A stretch of 64,000 nt of DNA, taken from contig NZ_CP042467.1 in NCBI RefSeq assembly GCF_007993755.1, positions 248,001 to 312,000 on the forward strand, written 5' to 3'. A model generated the notes under the pieces. That model was given only the letters and a program-made list of their open reading frames with translations. It searched no databases and had not been told where the DNA came from. Below are positions 1 through 8,830 of this stretch, piece by piece (the stretch's first letter is position 1; each line of letters starts with the position of its first letter). The DNA is from Microvenator marinus (GTDB lineage: Bacteria > Myxococcota_A > Bradymonadia > Bradymonadales > Bradymonadaceae). The translations under genes and the position numbers were made by a program.

Positions 1-3000
1 CTCCGGTTCGTGAACGTTTTCTGTAATTCGCTCTAGGATATCGGCCACGTCTTCCCATCGCTCTTCTTTTGCATAGAGGCGTTCCAAGGCGCCGAGCGAG
101 ACAGGATCATTGGGCTCAAGTGTGAGAACTTCGACAAATGCCTCAATTGCGGTGTCTGGCTCATCGACGATGTCGGAGTTCAGCGTCCCGATTTGGCGCC
201 AGTAATCAGCCCGCGTGTGGTCTTCGCCAAAAACGGCCTGAAGCTTGAGGACACGCGTAAGGTTCGTCCAATCCTCGGTGGATTGATAAAGAACTTCGAG
301 AGCTCCAAGCGTTTCGAGGTCAGATTCGTTCTTTTCGAGTGCTGTCTCAAACGCATCGATGGCGTCCAGCGGACGATCCAAGGAATCGTGAAGGAGCGTT
401 CCAACTCGGCGCAAGATACTGCCCGCAACGATGGGGTCTGCGTTCTCAGCCGCTTCTTTGAGCGCGTCTACACAACGTTCTACCTGATCGATTCTCAGCG
501 CGAGATCTTCAAGCTTTTCGCGCCTACCTTCGTCATCCGGGAGAATCTTGACCGCTTCAGCACATGCGTCAAAGGCTTCCTCGTTTCGTCCTTGCTCGGC
601 AAGGAGCTCGGTGATCTCGTCGAGGAGAGCCACGCGTTCGAACACATCGGATTCGTCGTCCTTCCTAACACTGAGGACCGCCACAAGTTCAGCGCTCAAC
701 GCGTTGTCCCGATAATAGGGCTCGGTCAAGCGCCCAAGTGTAACACGAAGGGAAGTAGAGCCGCTTTCCGCCAAGGTTTGATCCCATTCTTCAGCGACGG
801 CCACGAGCTCGTGGTCTGAAGGGTCGTCGATGAAAATCTGGCTAAGTGTGTCCACGCCCGAGAACTGGTCGGCCATTTCGTTAAAACGCAGTCTTGCAAG
901 CTCGACTCTTAGCGCCTTCCGATACTCAGGATCTGAGGCCATATCGGCCTGCGAAGCGAGGTGTTCTCCAAGTTCGTTGAAGGACTCTCTATCTCGGAGG
1001 AGACGCCGAAGTTCGTCGGACGCCTTGCGATGCTCCGGCTCAATGAGGAGCAACTTACGATAGATATCCACGCCAAGGCCCGAGTCAGCGAGCACGTCAT
1101 CACTGATGCTGGCGGCCTCGAGCAGCAGTTTTACCTGCTCGTCAGGGGTTTCCACCAAATCGGCTCGAGCCTGAAGAATCTTGACTAGCTCTTCATGCTT
1201 TCCGAGCTGCCGATAGAGGCGCTCAAGAGCTTCGACGTGCGCGCTATCAAGCGGGTCGTACTCGTACAAAGTTTCCCAGGCGCCGAGAGCCTTTTCCTTA
1301 AGGTTGAGTTGATACTCACGAATCGCCGCAAGGTGGCGCAACAAGTCAAAGCGAGTGGCACTCGCCGAGGCATCTGTGGGCGCAAAGCGCGAGAAAATTT
1401 CTTCGATTTCCACCCATCGATTGAGCTTTGCACCAAGCTGTTCAAGTCGTAGCCAGATCTCGGAGCGCTCAGCGTCGAGCTCAAACTGTCTGCAGGCCCG
1501 TTCAAAGGCTAGCGGAATGTTCTCGGTTCGTTGATAAAGTGGAATGAGCTCGTCGAGGATTTCTGCCTCTTCAAAACGATCTGAAGCCACGGCGCGTCGG
1601 GCTTCTAGCGCTCGAATGAGTTCTTCGGGCCGATCGTAATCTCGGAAGATAGGCTCAATCAATAGTGCGGCTTCGCGTGCCTGCTCGGGTTCAGAGAGCA
1701 GGGTTTCCACAGAAGTCAAAGCGCGTTCGTTTCGGGGATCTTCGGTTAAGACTTCAGCGTAGTTTCGAAGTGCCTCGTCAAAACGCCCTAGTTTCTCGCG
1801 GTTTAGGTCTGCGAGTTCAAGTATCGCATTAAGTCGATTTTCGGGGTCGTTTATCGCACAAACGTTGACTTCGCGGAGCAAGCACTCGTTGACGTCGTCC
1901 CAGCGCTCGTCTTCTCGATAGAGTTCCTTCATACCGCGAAGAGCACGCAGGTGCTCGGGGTCGATATCAAGAATCTCCTGATAGGTCTTACGGGCTGAAT
2001 CAGACTCCCCGAGCGCTGAGCGTTGGACATCAGCAATCTTGGACAGTTCATCAACGAGGTCTTCACGCGCGGCACCACGTTCGGTGAGTACATCGATCTG
2101 GCGCCTGAGCACCTCGATTCTACGCTCGGATTCCCCGCTTTTGTCGAGTACCGACTCCAATTCCCCTAGAAACTCTAGGTCGGAGGGATGACGTTCGGTG
2201 AGTATCTCAAGGTACTTTCTCGAACTCGGCCAATTCTCCAGTTTTACGTATTCTTTGGCAATGAAGTACCAGAGCTGATCTTGGGTGGCGTCGTCGTCCA
2301 CGTCTTTTGAGAGGTCCTCGAGGTTTTCGAGATAGACCTCCATCATATCGGTCTGAGCCGCGAGCTCACGCCCCGCCTCAAGAGCCTCAGAATCAGATGG
2401 GTTGAGCTTAAGTGACTCCAAAGCCCAGGTCAGCGCGTTAGCTTGCTCGCCTCGAGCAATCTCGAGCTCTCGCAGTCGATTTGTAGTTTGAAGCCTGACC
2501 TCTTCCGAATCCGAGTTCTCAAGGATCACTCGGTTCATCGTGATCTCTTTCTCCACGTCGCCAGTCTTCGCGTACCAAGGGAGTAATTCCGTGGCCACTT
2601 CCGTATGTTCCGCGGAATCGCCCTTTGCTTCTTCGCGCAGGGCCTCGAGGCTCATGATGACTCGCGAATCGTCCTCCAGGTCTTCTGCCGCGAGCGTCGC
2701 CATTCGGCGATAAATCGGACGAGGGTCGGATTGGCTCGGAGCGAGGTTATCGAGCAACTCGAAATACACGTCGAGCTTGTCCTGGGCTCGATAGACCTCG
2801 TCAAGACCTTCGAGATCCATCGCTCGGATCAGAGACCCAGTCAAAGACGCAAACGCTTTGACGTGGCCGGGCTCGGTTTCCAATATCTGGCGCCAGATAA
2901 CGATGGCCTCGTCTTTTTGACCCAAATCGTTGTGAAGTATCTGTGCTGCTTCCTCGAGTAGCGAAATCCGATCTCCCTCGGAGAGCTCGGCTCTTCGCTT

Positions 3001-5304
3001 CAAGAGGTCAACGAGGCGCTCAGGCTCATTCGAACGGCGCACCATCGATTCGAGCTCGGCAAGGCTTTCGGCATCTTGAGGGTCGATTTCTAGAATTCGT
3101 TCGAGTACCGGGATCACCACGGCGGGCTCACGAGTCTTTTCCGAGGCCAAGACGCGAATCTCTTTGAGTCGCTTCAACTCGCCTTCTGCATCCTCGAGAG
3201 CAGCTTCTCGACAGAGGATCTCCACCAACGACTTGAAATCACGGCGTTGCTCATAAACTTCTTTAAGTTTTGAGAGGGTAGGGCCATGTGTCGGGTCGAT
3301 GTCCAGGATTCGTTCAAGGAAAGGTAGAGCCTGTGTGACGTTCCTGAGATTGTCCTGCCAAATCGTTGCGGCCTCATCCAGGCATTCGATAGCTTGCGCG
3401 GTGTTCCCAGAGGCAATCGCACGCTCAGCACGCTGCTCCAGAATATGGGAGAGATCGTTGTACCTTCTGCCTGACTCGAGCAGAGATTTCAGTTTAGTGA
3501 AGGCATCTTGGTCATCTGGGTCGACTTCGAGGATCGACTGCAAAGTTTGAATGACCATAGGTTCAAGCCGCAAATGCTCTTCATAGATCCCGGCCATTTC
3601 GTGCAGAAGTTCAAGCTTCTCGGCGCCTTCCTGTGATTCGAGGTCTTCTTTGTAGACATCGATGAGTGCGCTCCACTTTTGATGCGATTTGTAGAGCGTT
3701 CGCAGCTCGTTGTGGGCGTTTTGGTCGTCGGGCACCATACGCTGATAAGATTTCCAGACGTTGATGGCCTTATCGGCACTACCCATCTGGTTTTCAGCGA
3801 GCTCGGCGAGTCGGCGCGTGATCTCGAGTTTTTGGTCGTCGGACTCTGCTTGTTGTTGAACGGAGCTAAGCAAAGCAAAGAGTTTTGGCCACTCTTCCTC
3901 CTGCTCGTACCATTCCTCATAGAACGCGAGCACGGCAGGATGTTCTGGATTCAGGAGCTTTAGCCGTTTGAACCAGTACTCAGCGCGTTCATAATCACCA
4001 AGAACGTTCCAATGCAATCTTGAGATGGCCAACATGGCCGTCTCCTCGCCGTCTTTCTTTCGCAGGCGCTTGAGTGCGTTCTCCAACGTTTCGTCCACGT
4101 CTTTGGACCGCGATTTGACGTCGGGATGCTCGAGAACAAAGTCGTATAGCTCGACGGACTCAGGATTTTTGCTGATTGCTTTGAGCAATTGGTCAAGGCT
4201 TTCGAGGTCCACCTCGCCAGAATCCCCTTCTTGCCGCTTGGCCAGATCTTCTTCGATCTCCTTCTTTTGGATAGGAGTCAGCATCTGAGTGGGTTCGCGA
4301 TCCTCTGGATCGGAATCCTCGTCCAAGTCTTCTTCTTCGGCTTGTTCCTCGGCCTGTTCTTGCTTGGCTGGTTCTTCCTCGGCTTGTTCTTCTTCGGCTT
4401 CTTCACGCGCGTCGGACGTGTCCAAATGAACCGGTGCCATCACGGAAACTACGGAGTCCTGCGGCTCTGGTTCGCGCCCCAAACGGTCCAGAACACCGTC
4501 TCTGAGTGACTGAGCCTCAGGGTTTCTCGCATCCAGCGTTAAAGCTTCTCGAGCCCATTCGAGTGCGCTCTCGAGGTCGCCGCCCTCGCGGAGCGATTCC
4601 CATTTGGCAGCCCGGATGAGCTTCTTGGCGGCTTCCTTTGTGTCTCCGTCCCTGAGAAGCTCGTGGCCACGTTTGACCTCTTCTTGAACTTCGGTGTGAA
4701 GTGAGGATTTGCGTGTGTAGATCTCTTTGAGGTCTGCAGCCAGTGCGTTATTCGAATCGAGCTCGATCGCTTGGTCGAGAACTTCGAGCGCCTTTTTGAG
4801 GTCTCGAAGGTCATCTCCATAAATCTGTGCGGCGCACGTCAAAGTGCGGCTTCGCTCGATAGGCTCCGTTTTAACTTTAAGTTCGAGCTTATAGAGCAAA
4901 ATAATGCGCTCAAAATCTGAACTCTTTCGATAGATCGCTCGCGCCCGATCTAAACATGTGACGTCGGCAGGGAACACCACATACGACTCTTGGTATGCTT
5001 TCATCGCCTCATCACGGCTTCCCGCGTAGTTCATGAGCGCGTCACCGAGGGCCACGAGGAATGGTCCACGTTCTTCAGGTTCTGTGACCTGCTCGCCGAT
5101 GTACTTCATCCTCTTGACAAGATTCGTCCCAAATTCCGGATCGCTCCCGAATTTTGAAGACGCGTCTTGGTAGAGGCGCATGAGTTCTCGCCAGTTTCCA
5201 CGCTCGGCGTAGAGCTCTTGGAGAGCGGCGAAGGTGTCGTAATTGCCGGGTTGTTCCCGCCAGAGAATCTCAAGTTCGTTTAGATCGGTGGCCATCAACT
5301 CCAT
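1..5304 (-). CDS. Giant TPR-repeat protein (3' end outside window)
   Basis: The minus-strand frame is open from the start codon to the window edge, about 1,765 codons, with no stop. The product is almost wholly helical, with repeats of 30-45 residues in which A/L-x-x-L and Y-x-x-I/L patterns precede a D-P-x-x-x-A/D turn (for example ILEIDPQDAESLAEL). This is typical of TPR or HAT-like scaffolds. A very acidic Glu/Ala-rich linker lies near residues 265-300. I see no signal peptide or membrane segment, so a cytoplasmic scaffold is likely. Two in-frame ATGs compete, at 5304 and 5295; the sequence between them contains GGAG, which could serve the second. It is divergent from the tol operon. Large TPR proteins sit beside TolQR-type motors in myxobacterial motility loci, so a functional link is possible but unproven. 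Confidence 0.88.
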   Translation of the reverse strand, partial: MELMATDLNELEILWREQPGNYDTFAALQELYAERGNWRELMRLYQDASSKFGSDPEFGTNLVKRMKYIGEQVTEPEERGPFLVALGDALMNYAGSRDEAMKAYQESYVVFPADVTCLDRARAIYRKSSDFERIILLYKLELKVKTEPIERSRTLTCAAQIYGDDLRDLKKALEVLDQAIELDSNNALAADLKEIYTRKSSLHTEVQEEVKRGHELLRDGDTKEAAKKLIRAAKWESLREGGDLESALEWAREALTLDARNPEAQSLRDGVLDRLGREPEPQDSVVSVMAPVHLDTSDAREEAEEEQAEEEPAKQEQAEEQAEEEDLDEDSDPEDREPTQMLTPIQKKEIEEDLAKRQEGDSGEVDLESLDQLLKAISKNPESVELYDFVLEHPDVKSRSKDVDETLENALKRLRKKDGEETAMLAISRLHWNVLGDYERAEYWFKRLKLLNPEHPAVLAFYEEWYEQEEEWPKLFALLSSVQQQAESDDQKLEITRRLAELAENQMGSADKAINVWKSYQRMVPDDQNAHNELRTLYKSHQKWSALIDVYKEDLESQEGAEKLELLHEMAGIYEEHLRLEPMVIQTLQSILEVDPDDQDAFTKLKSLLESGRRYNDLSHILEQRAERAIASGNTAQAIECLDEAATIWQDNLRNVTQALPFLERILDIDPTHGPTLSKLKEVYEQRRDFKSLVEILCREAALEDAEGELKRLKEIRVLASEKTREPAVVIPVLERILEIDPQDAESLAELESMVRRSNEPERLVDLLKRRAELSEGDRISLLEEAAQILHNDLGQKDEAIVIWRQILETEPGHVKAFASLTGSLIRAMDLEGLDEVYRAQDKLDVYFELLDNLAPSQSDPRPIYRRMATLAAEDLEDDSRVIMSLEALREEAKGDSAEHTEVATELLPWYAKTGDVEKEITMNRVILENSDSEEVRLQTTNRLRELEIARGEQANALTWALESLKLNPSDSEALEAGRELAAQTDMMEVYLENLEDLSKDVDDDATQDQLWYFIAKEYVKLENWPSSRKYLEILTERHPSDLEFLGELESVLDKSGESERRIEVLRRQIDVLTERGAAREDLVDELSKIADVQRSALGESDSARKTYQEILDIDPEHLRALRGMKELYREDERWDDVNECLLREVNVCAINDPENRLNAILELADLNREKLGRFDEALRNYAEVLTEDPRNERALTSVETLLSEPEQAREAALLIEPIFRDYDRPEELIRALEARRAVASDRFEEAEILDELIPLYQRTENIPLAFERACRQFELDAERSEIWLRLEQLGAKLNRWVEIEEIFSRFAPTDASASATRFDLLRHLAAIREYQLNLKEKALGAWETLYEYDPLDSAHVEALERLYRQLGKHEELVKILQARADLVETPDEQVKLLLEAASISDDVLADSGLGVDIYRKLLLIEPEHRKASDELRRLLRDRESFNELGEHLASQADMASDPEYRKALRVELARLRFNEMADQFSGVDTLSQIFIDDPSDHELVAVAEEWDQTLAESGSTSLRVTLGRLTEPYYRDNALSAELVAVLSVRKDDESDVFERVALLDEITELLAEQGRNEEAFDACAEAVKILPDDEGRREKLEDLALRIDQVERCVDALKEAAENADPIVAGSILRRVGTLLHDSLDRPLDAIDAFETALEKNESDLETLGALEVLYQSTEDWTNLTRVLKLQAVFGEDHTRADYWRQIGTLNSDIVDEPDTAIEAFVEVLTLEPNDPVSLGALERLYAKEERWEDVADILERITENVHEPE

Positions 5305-5353
5305 CCGTGCGGAAGTGGTTGAGAAAAGTGATGCTAGCTTCTGAGGCGCGCGG

Positions 5354-5382
5354 ATCGTATCAGACGTATACTAGGGCCGCAA
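5354..5382 (-). promoter_or_regulatory. Candidate promoter of the giant TPR gene
   Basis: On the minus strand a TTGCGG element (5377-5382) is followed after 17 bases by TACGAT (5354-5359), preceded by a TG that would make an extended -10. It lies about 50 bases upstream of the TPR start codon. The match is partial, so this is a suggestion only. Confidence 0.35.
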
Positions 5383-5456
5383 CGCGCGAGTGGTTGACAT
5401 TGCACGGTGAGTTTGGCCCGTGTTAGTAGGAATTGATACTGAATGGAGTGGCATCG

Positions 5457-6191
5457 ATGTTGGAAACAGTGTGGGTGAATCTAGTTCTCGCTCAAAGTGC
5501 AAACCCTACGAAGCCAAAGGGTGTGCTTGAGATTCTGCTGGAAGCAGACGGCGTGGTCATGGGTGTGATCTTCATCCTCGTCGCCCTGAGCGTGGTGTCT
5601 TGGTACATCATTGGCTACAAGGCGTGGTACATGCGACGGGCTCGCGTCGAAACCCAGAAGTTTTTAGAGATCTTCTGGCAATCCAAACGCTTGGACGCGA
5701 TTTACCAGTCCGCTGAACAAACAAGCCGATCGCCGGTCTCCCAAGTCTTTAAGGCGGGCTATATCGAGCTTTCCAAGCTGAAGAGTGCGGAAGGAGACGA
5801 TAAAGAAACGATGCGCACCCAACTCGGTGGCATTGAGAACGTGGAGCGTGCTCTTCGACGTGCGATGACCACAGAAACTACACAGCTCGAAAGTCTCTTG
5901 CCATTCCTCGCGACCGTGGGCTCGAACGCAGTGTTCATCGGTCTCTTCGGTACTGTCTGGGGAATTATGGTCGCGTTCGTCAACATCAACGCCCAAGGGG
6001 CGGCGGGCCTCGATGTGGTTGCAGCCCCGATCGCTGAGGCGTTGATCGTGACAGCAATGGGCCTCGTGGCGGCTATCCCTGCTGGTGTGGCCTACAACTT
6101 TTACGTGACGCGCGTGAACATCATGTCGGCCGAGATGGACAACTTCTCAAACGACTTTCTGAATATCGTGAAGCGACACTTCTTCAAGTAG
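5457..6191 (+). CDS. tolQ: TolQ/ExbB-family proton-channel protein
   Basis: The 244-residue product is an inner-membrane proton-channel subunit that, with TolR, turns the proton motive force into work on the outer membrane. It has an N-terminal membrane segment at about residues 32-55, a cytoplasmic loop containing a GGIENVERALRRAM-like stretch, and two C-terminal membrane helices around ATVGSNAVFIGLFGTVWG and PIAEALIVTAMGLVAAIPAG, the family's diagnostic region. I chose the ATG at 5457, preceded by GGAG nine bases upstream, over an in-frame TTG 24 bases earlier. TolR follows nine bases after the stop. MotA/ExbB paralogues such as AglR cannot be told apart by sequence alone; the tolB gene downstream favours TolQ. 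Confidence 0.93.
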   Translation: MLETVWVNLVLAQSANPTKPKGVLEILLEADGVVMGVIFILVALSVVSWYIIGYKAWYMRRARVETQKFLEIFWQSKRLDAIYQSAEQTSRSPVSQVFKAGYIELSKLKSAEGDDKETMRTQLGGIENVERALRRAMTTETTQLESLLPFLATVGSNAVFIGLFGTVWGIMVAFVNINAQGAAGLDVVAAPIAEALIVTAMGLVAAIPAGVAYNFYVTRVNIMSAEMDNFSNDFLNIVKRHFFK

Positions 6192-6200
6192 GCGCGAGTT

Positions 6201-6701
6201 ATGGGTGCAAAAATTCCAAGCGGCAGGGGGATGGTCTCCGAGATCAACGTGGCGCCAATGGTGGACGTCATGCTCGTGCTTCTCATCATCTTCATGGTTA
6301 CAGCGCCGATGATCGCGAAGGACGAAGAAAAGCGGAAGGTCGATCTGGACCTGCCTGTGACTCGGGAGAACGCCAACCGTATCGATCCCGAGCAAACCGA
6401 CAAGATGATCCTGGAGATCGATGCGGACCTGGTGGTGCGAATCAAAGACGAAGTCATTACGAATTGCACAGAATCGTTGAGTCAAACGAATAAAGATCGC
6501 TTCGAGGTGTGTTTCGACGAGGTAGAGACGAAGCTCGGCCAGAACGTCAAGCTTCAAGAGGATCAGGAGATTTATCTGTTGGCACATACGGACATCCCAT
6601 ACGGTTTTGTGGTGGGGACCATGGCGCGGATTAAACGCGCGGGTGTCAACAAGGTCGGCATGATCACGAATCCCGAGTATTTGGACGAGACCGCGAAATG
6701 A
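6201..6701 (+). CDS. tolR: TolR/ExbD-family protein
   Basis: The 166-residue product is the partner of TolQ: one N-terminal membrane helix followed by a periplasmic domain. The helix (about residues 17-40) carries the conserved proton-conducting aspartate in the APMVDVMLVLLIIFMV motif. The periplasmic part ends in the usual region DIPYGFVVGTMARIKRAGVNKVGMIT, split here around the V-x-x-x-M-A-x-x-K core. It also contains a Cys pair (NC near residue 91 and VCF near 103) that could form a disulfide; that is an inference. It overlaps the next gene by four bases (ATGA), which points to translational coupling. Confidence 0.93.
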   Translation: MGAKIPSGRGMVSEINVAPMVDVMLVLLIIFMVTAPMIAKDEEKRKVDLDLPVTRENANRIDPEQTDKMILEIDADLVVRIKDEVITNCTESLSQTNKDRFEVCFDEVETKLGQNVKLQEDQEIYLLAHTDIPYGFVVGTMARIKRAGVNKVGMITNPEYLDETAK

Positions 6702-7495
6702 GTGCCTCTGCTCAGATCCCAGGGTGGGAGAAGCACGAGGTTTTGACCTCGCATATCGTCATGGGGGTGGTGGTCTCTATCTTGACCCACGGTCTTCTGA
6801 TTGGCGTGGTTGTCTTTGGGACGATGCGCGGTGAGGCAAAGCTGGAAGCTGATATTGAGCCGAAAATGCTCGAGTTTGAAGAGGTCGAGCTGCTCGCATT
6901 GGGAGTTGAGAAGCCTCCCGAGCAGCTGGTCCGGATTTCGAACCCAGAGCCGGCCACCAAGGCGCCTGATGAAATCGTCATTGAACAACCGAACGAGCCC
7001 GTCGTCGAACTCGAGAAACCTGAGCCCGAACCCGAGGCCAAGGAAGACGACAGGAAACGAAAGATGATGGAAGCTTTGAGCGCGCTACATAATCCGAACC
7101 GTCCCACCAACGAGGACGTCCCGGAGGGGAGCGAAGAAGGCGTGATCGGCGGAACCGCCCTCAATTCGATTTTGGGCGGCTACGCGTCCAAACTCGTAGC
7201 CGAAATCACCAAAGAATGGGAAATCCCGGCCACCATCACCGCCGACGAAGCTCGTGGGCTCGCCGACAAAGTCGAAGTCTATGTGCGACTTTCTGAGAGC
7301 GGCAATATCGTTACCTTCCAATTCAGGCGTCGAAGCGGCAACGAACAATTTGACGATAGTATCGAGCGGCGCCTCAAGCGCTTTCAGGTGCAATACGGGG
7401 GAAACAAGCTTCCACTGCCGGAAGAGCCGTCAGCGCGTGCTGCGGTGATTCGGGAAGGTCTTAATTTGAAGAACTGGGAGTACACAGGACTCTAG
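6698..7495 (+). CDS. tolA: TolA/TonB-like energy-transducer protein
   Basis: The 265-residue protein has the layout of TolA or TonB. A short cytoplasmic start is followed by one membrane helix (residues about 19-42). Then comes a periplasmic Glu/Pro-rich stretch (about 50-120) containing repeated PEPEPE-type runs, and a C-terminal domain (about 155-265) with the YVRLSESGNIVTFQFRRRSG pattern of TolA/TonB C-terminal domains. It is shorter than Escherichia coli TolA and lacks a long helical stalk, which is common outside the Gammaproteobacteria. The gene overlaps tolR by four bases, and tolB starts on the base after its stop. The position makes TolA the best name, but the sequence alone would also allow TonB. 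Confidence 0.8.
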   Translation: MSASAQIPGWEKHEVLTSHIVMGVVVSILTHGLLIGVVVFGTMRGEAKLEADIEPKMLEFEEVELLALGVEKPPEQLVRISNPEPATKAPDEIVIEQPNEPVVELEKPEPEPEAKEDDRKRKMMEALSALHNPNRPTNEDVPEGSEEGVIGGTALNSILGGYASKLVAEITKEWEIPATITADEARGLADKVEVYVRLSESGNIVTFQFRRRSGNEQFDDSIERRLKRFQVQYGGNKLPLPEEPSARAAVIREGLNLKNWEYTGL

Positions 7496-8830
7496 ATGAG
7501 TATGAGAATGATGAAATTGGTACAGGGATTGGTGCTCGTGTTCTTTTGTTGCTTTGCGACCATGGCGGGTGCACAGGACGCACCTCCACCGCCTCCCAAA
7601 GGGATTGATATCTCGGTGAAAGGCGGGGCACGCCGTGTCCTCTTACCGATGGCTGTGCCGGATACCTTGGAAGAAGGCAGTACCAAAGGCGCCGCCGCAC
7701 GCGTTCAGGAGACTTTGAGGCGTGACCTCGATCTGGCCGGCCTCTTTAAGGTCTTGCCATCGGATTCGTTTTTTTTCGACCCGTCAAAGGAGGGAATGAA
7801 CGTCACAGATATCAATTTCCAGAACTGGTTTAATGTCGGCGCGCAGGGTTTGATTAAGAGTTCGGCAAAACTCAAAGGGGACTCCGTGGTCCTCGACCTC
7901 CGCCTCTACATTGTGGACAAAGGTGAGCAGGTCAAACTCAAGTACACTCCCGGCCCCGTGGGGCGGGACAAAGTTGCTGACGAAGTACATAAATTTGTGA
8001 ACGCTGTTGTGGAGCACTTCACCGGAACTCCAGGGATTTTTGGAACCCGAGTGGCCTACGTTCAGAAAATGAAAGGCGGAACCAAACAGATTTACGTCAT
8101 GGACATGGACGGGACTAACGCTGGCCGGGTCTCAAAGCACGACGCCATCAATATTTTGCCGACCTGGGGCCCGAATGGTGGCGTCTACTACACGAGTTAT
8201 GCCGACAAGAACCCGGACCTATGGATGGCTCGTGCAGGGAAGGTAAAGAAGGTTTCCTCGAAACGCGGACAAAACTCAGGTGCGGCCTATTGCAACGGGA
8301 AGGTCGCCTTGACGCTCTCTATGGGAGGCGAGAATGCGGACGTCTATCTGGTCAATCCAGAGACGGGCGACGTTGTGAAGCGACTCACGGACCATTGGGC
8401 CATCGACACATCGCCAAGTTGGAGCCCGGACTGCTCAAAGATCGCCTTTGTATCCAGTCGCTCCGGTGGACCTCAAATTTATGTGATGAATGCTGATGGA
8501 TCCGACCAGCGTCGCCTCACATTTCAGGGCACGTACAACACATCGCCTGATTGGTCGCCAAAAGGAGATAAGATCGCGTTCACCGCTCGCGACGAGCGCG
8601 CCCGCTTCGATATCTTCGTCGTTGATTTGGAAGGTGCGATAGAACGTCTGACCCAGGACCAGGGAAACAATCAGGACCCTAGTTGGAGCCCTGATGGCCG
8701 CTACATCATGTTCTCAAGCGACCGCGGCGGCAAAGGCGACCGAATCTGGATGATGACGGACGATGGCGAGATTCAGAGGCTGATTACAACTTCTGGGTCG
8801 GGATATACTTCACCAGTTTGGGCACGCTGA
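7496..8830 (+). CDS. tolB: TolB beta-propeller protein
   Basis: The 444-residue periplasmic protein starts directly after the tolA stop. A signal peptide ends near residue 26 (MAGA-QDA). The N-terminal domain, including LRRDLDLAGLFKVLP, matches TolB_N, and the rest is a six-bladed propeller of PD40 repeats with motifs such as SPSWSPDCSKIAFVSSR, SPDWSPKGDKIAFTAR and DPSWSPDGRYIMFSSD. In known systems TolB binds Pal and outer-membrane proteins and helps keep the envelope intact during division. No pal gene follows; the next gene is a peptidase-fold protein starting on the base after the stop. Confidence 0.95.
   Translation: MSMRMMKLVQGLVLVFFCCFATMAGAQDAPPPPPKGIDISVKGGARRVLLPMAVPDTLEEGSTKGAAARVQETLRRDLDLAGLFKVLPSDSFFFDPSKEGMNVTDINFQNWFNVGAQGLIKSSAKLKGDSVVLDLRLYIVDKGEQVKLKYTPGPVGRDKVADEVHKFVNAVVEHFTGTPGIFGTRVAYVQKMKGGTKQIYVMDMDGTNAGRVSKHDAINILPTWGPNGGVYYTSYADKNPDLWMARAGKVKKVSSKRGQNSGAAYCNGKVALTLSMGGENADVYLVNPETGDVVKRLTDHWAIDTSPSWSPDCSKIAFVSSRSGGPQIYVMNADGSDQRRLTFQGTYNTSPDWSPKGDKIAFTARDERARFDIFVVDLEGAIERLTQDQGNNQDPSWSPDGRYIMFSSDRGGKGDRIWMMTDDGEIQRLITTSGSGYTSPVWAR

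Noticed and set aside
193-819. Plus-strand frame of 208 codons
   Set aside because: It lies opposite the long minus-strand TPR gene, lacks a ribosome site and has a composition unlike a folded protein. It is an antisense shadow.
5394-5426. Perfect TTGACA upstream of tolQ as promoter
   Set aside because: No acceptable -10 hexamer at 16-18 bases; the nearest A/T-rich hexamer is 21 bases away. A promoter there is possible but not supported.
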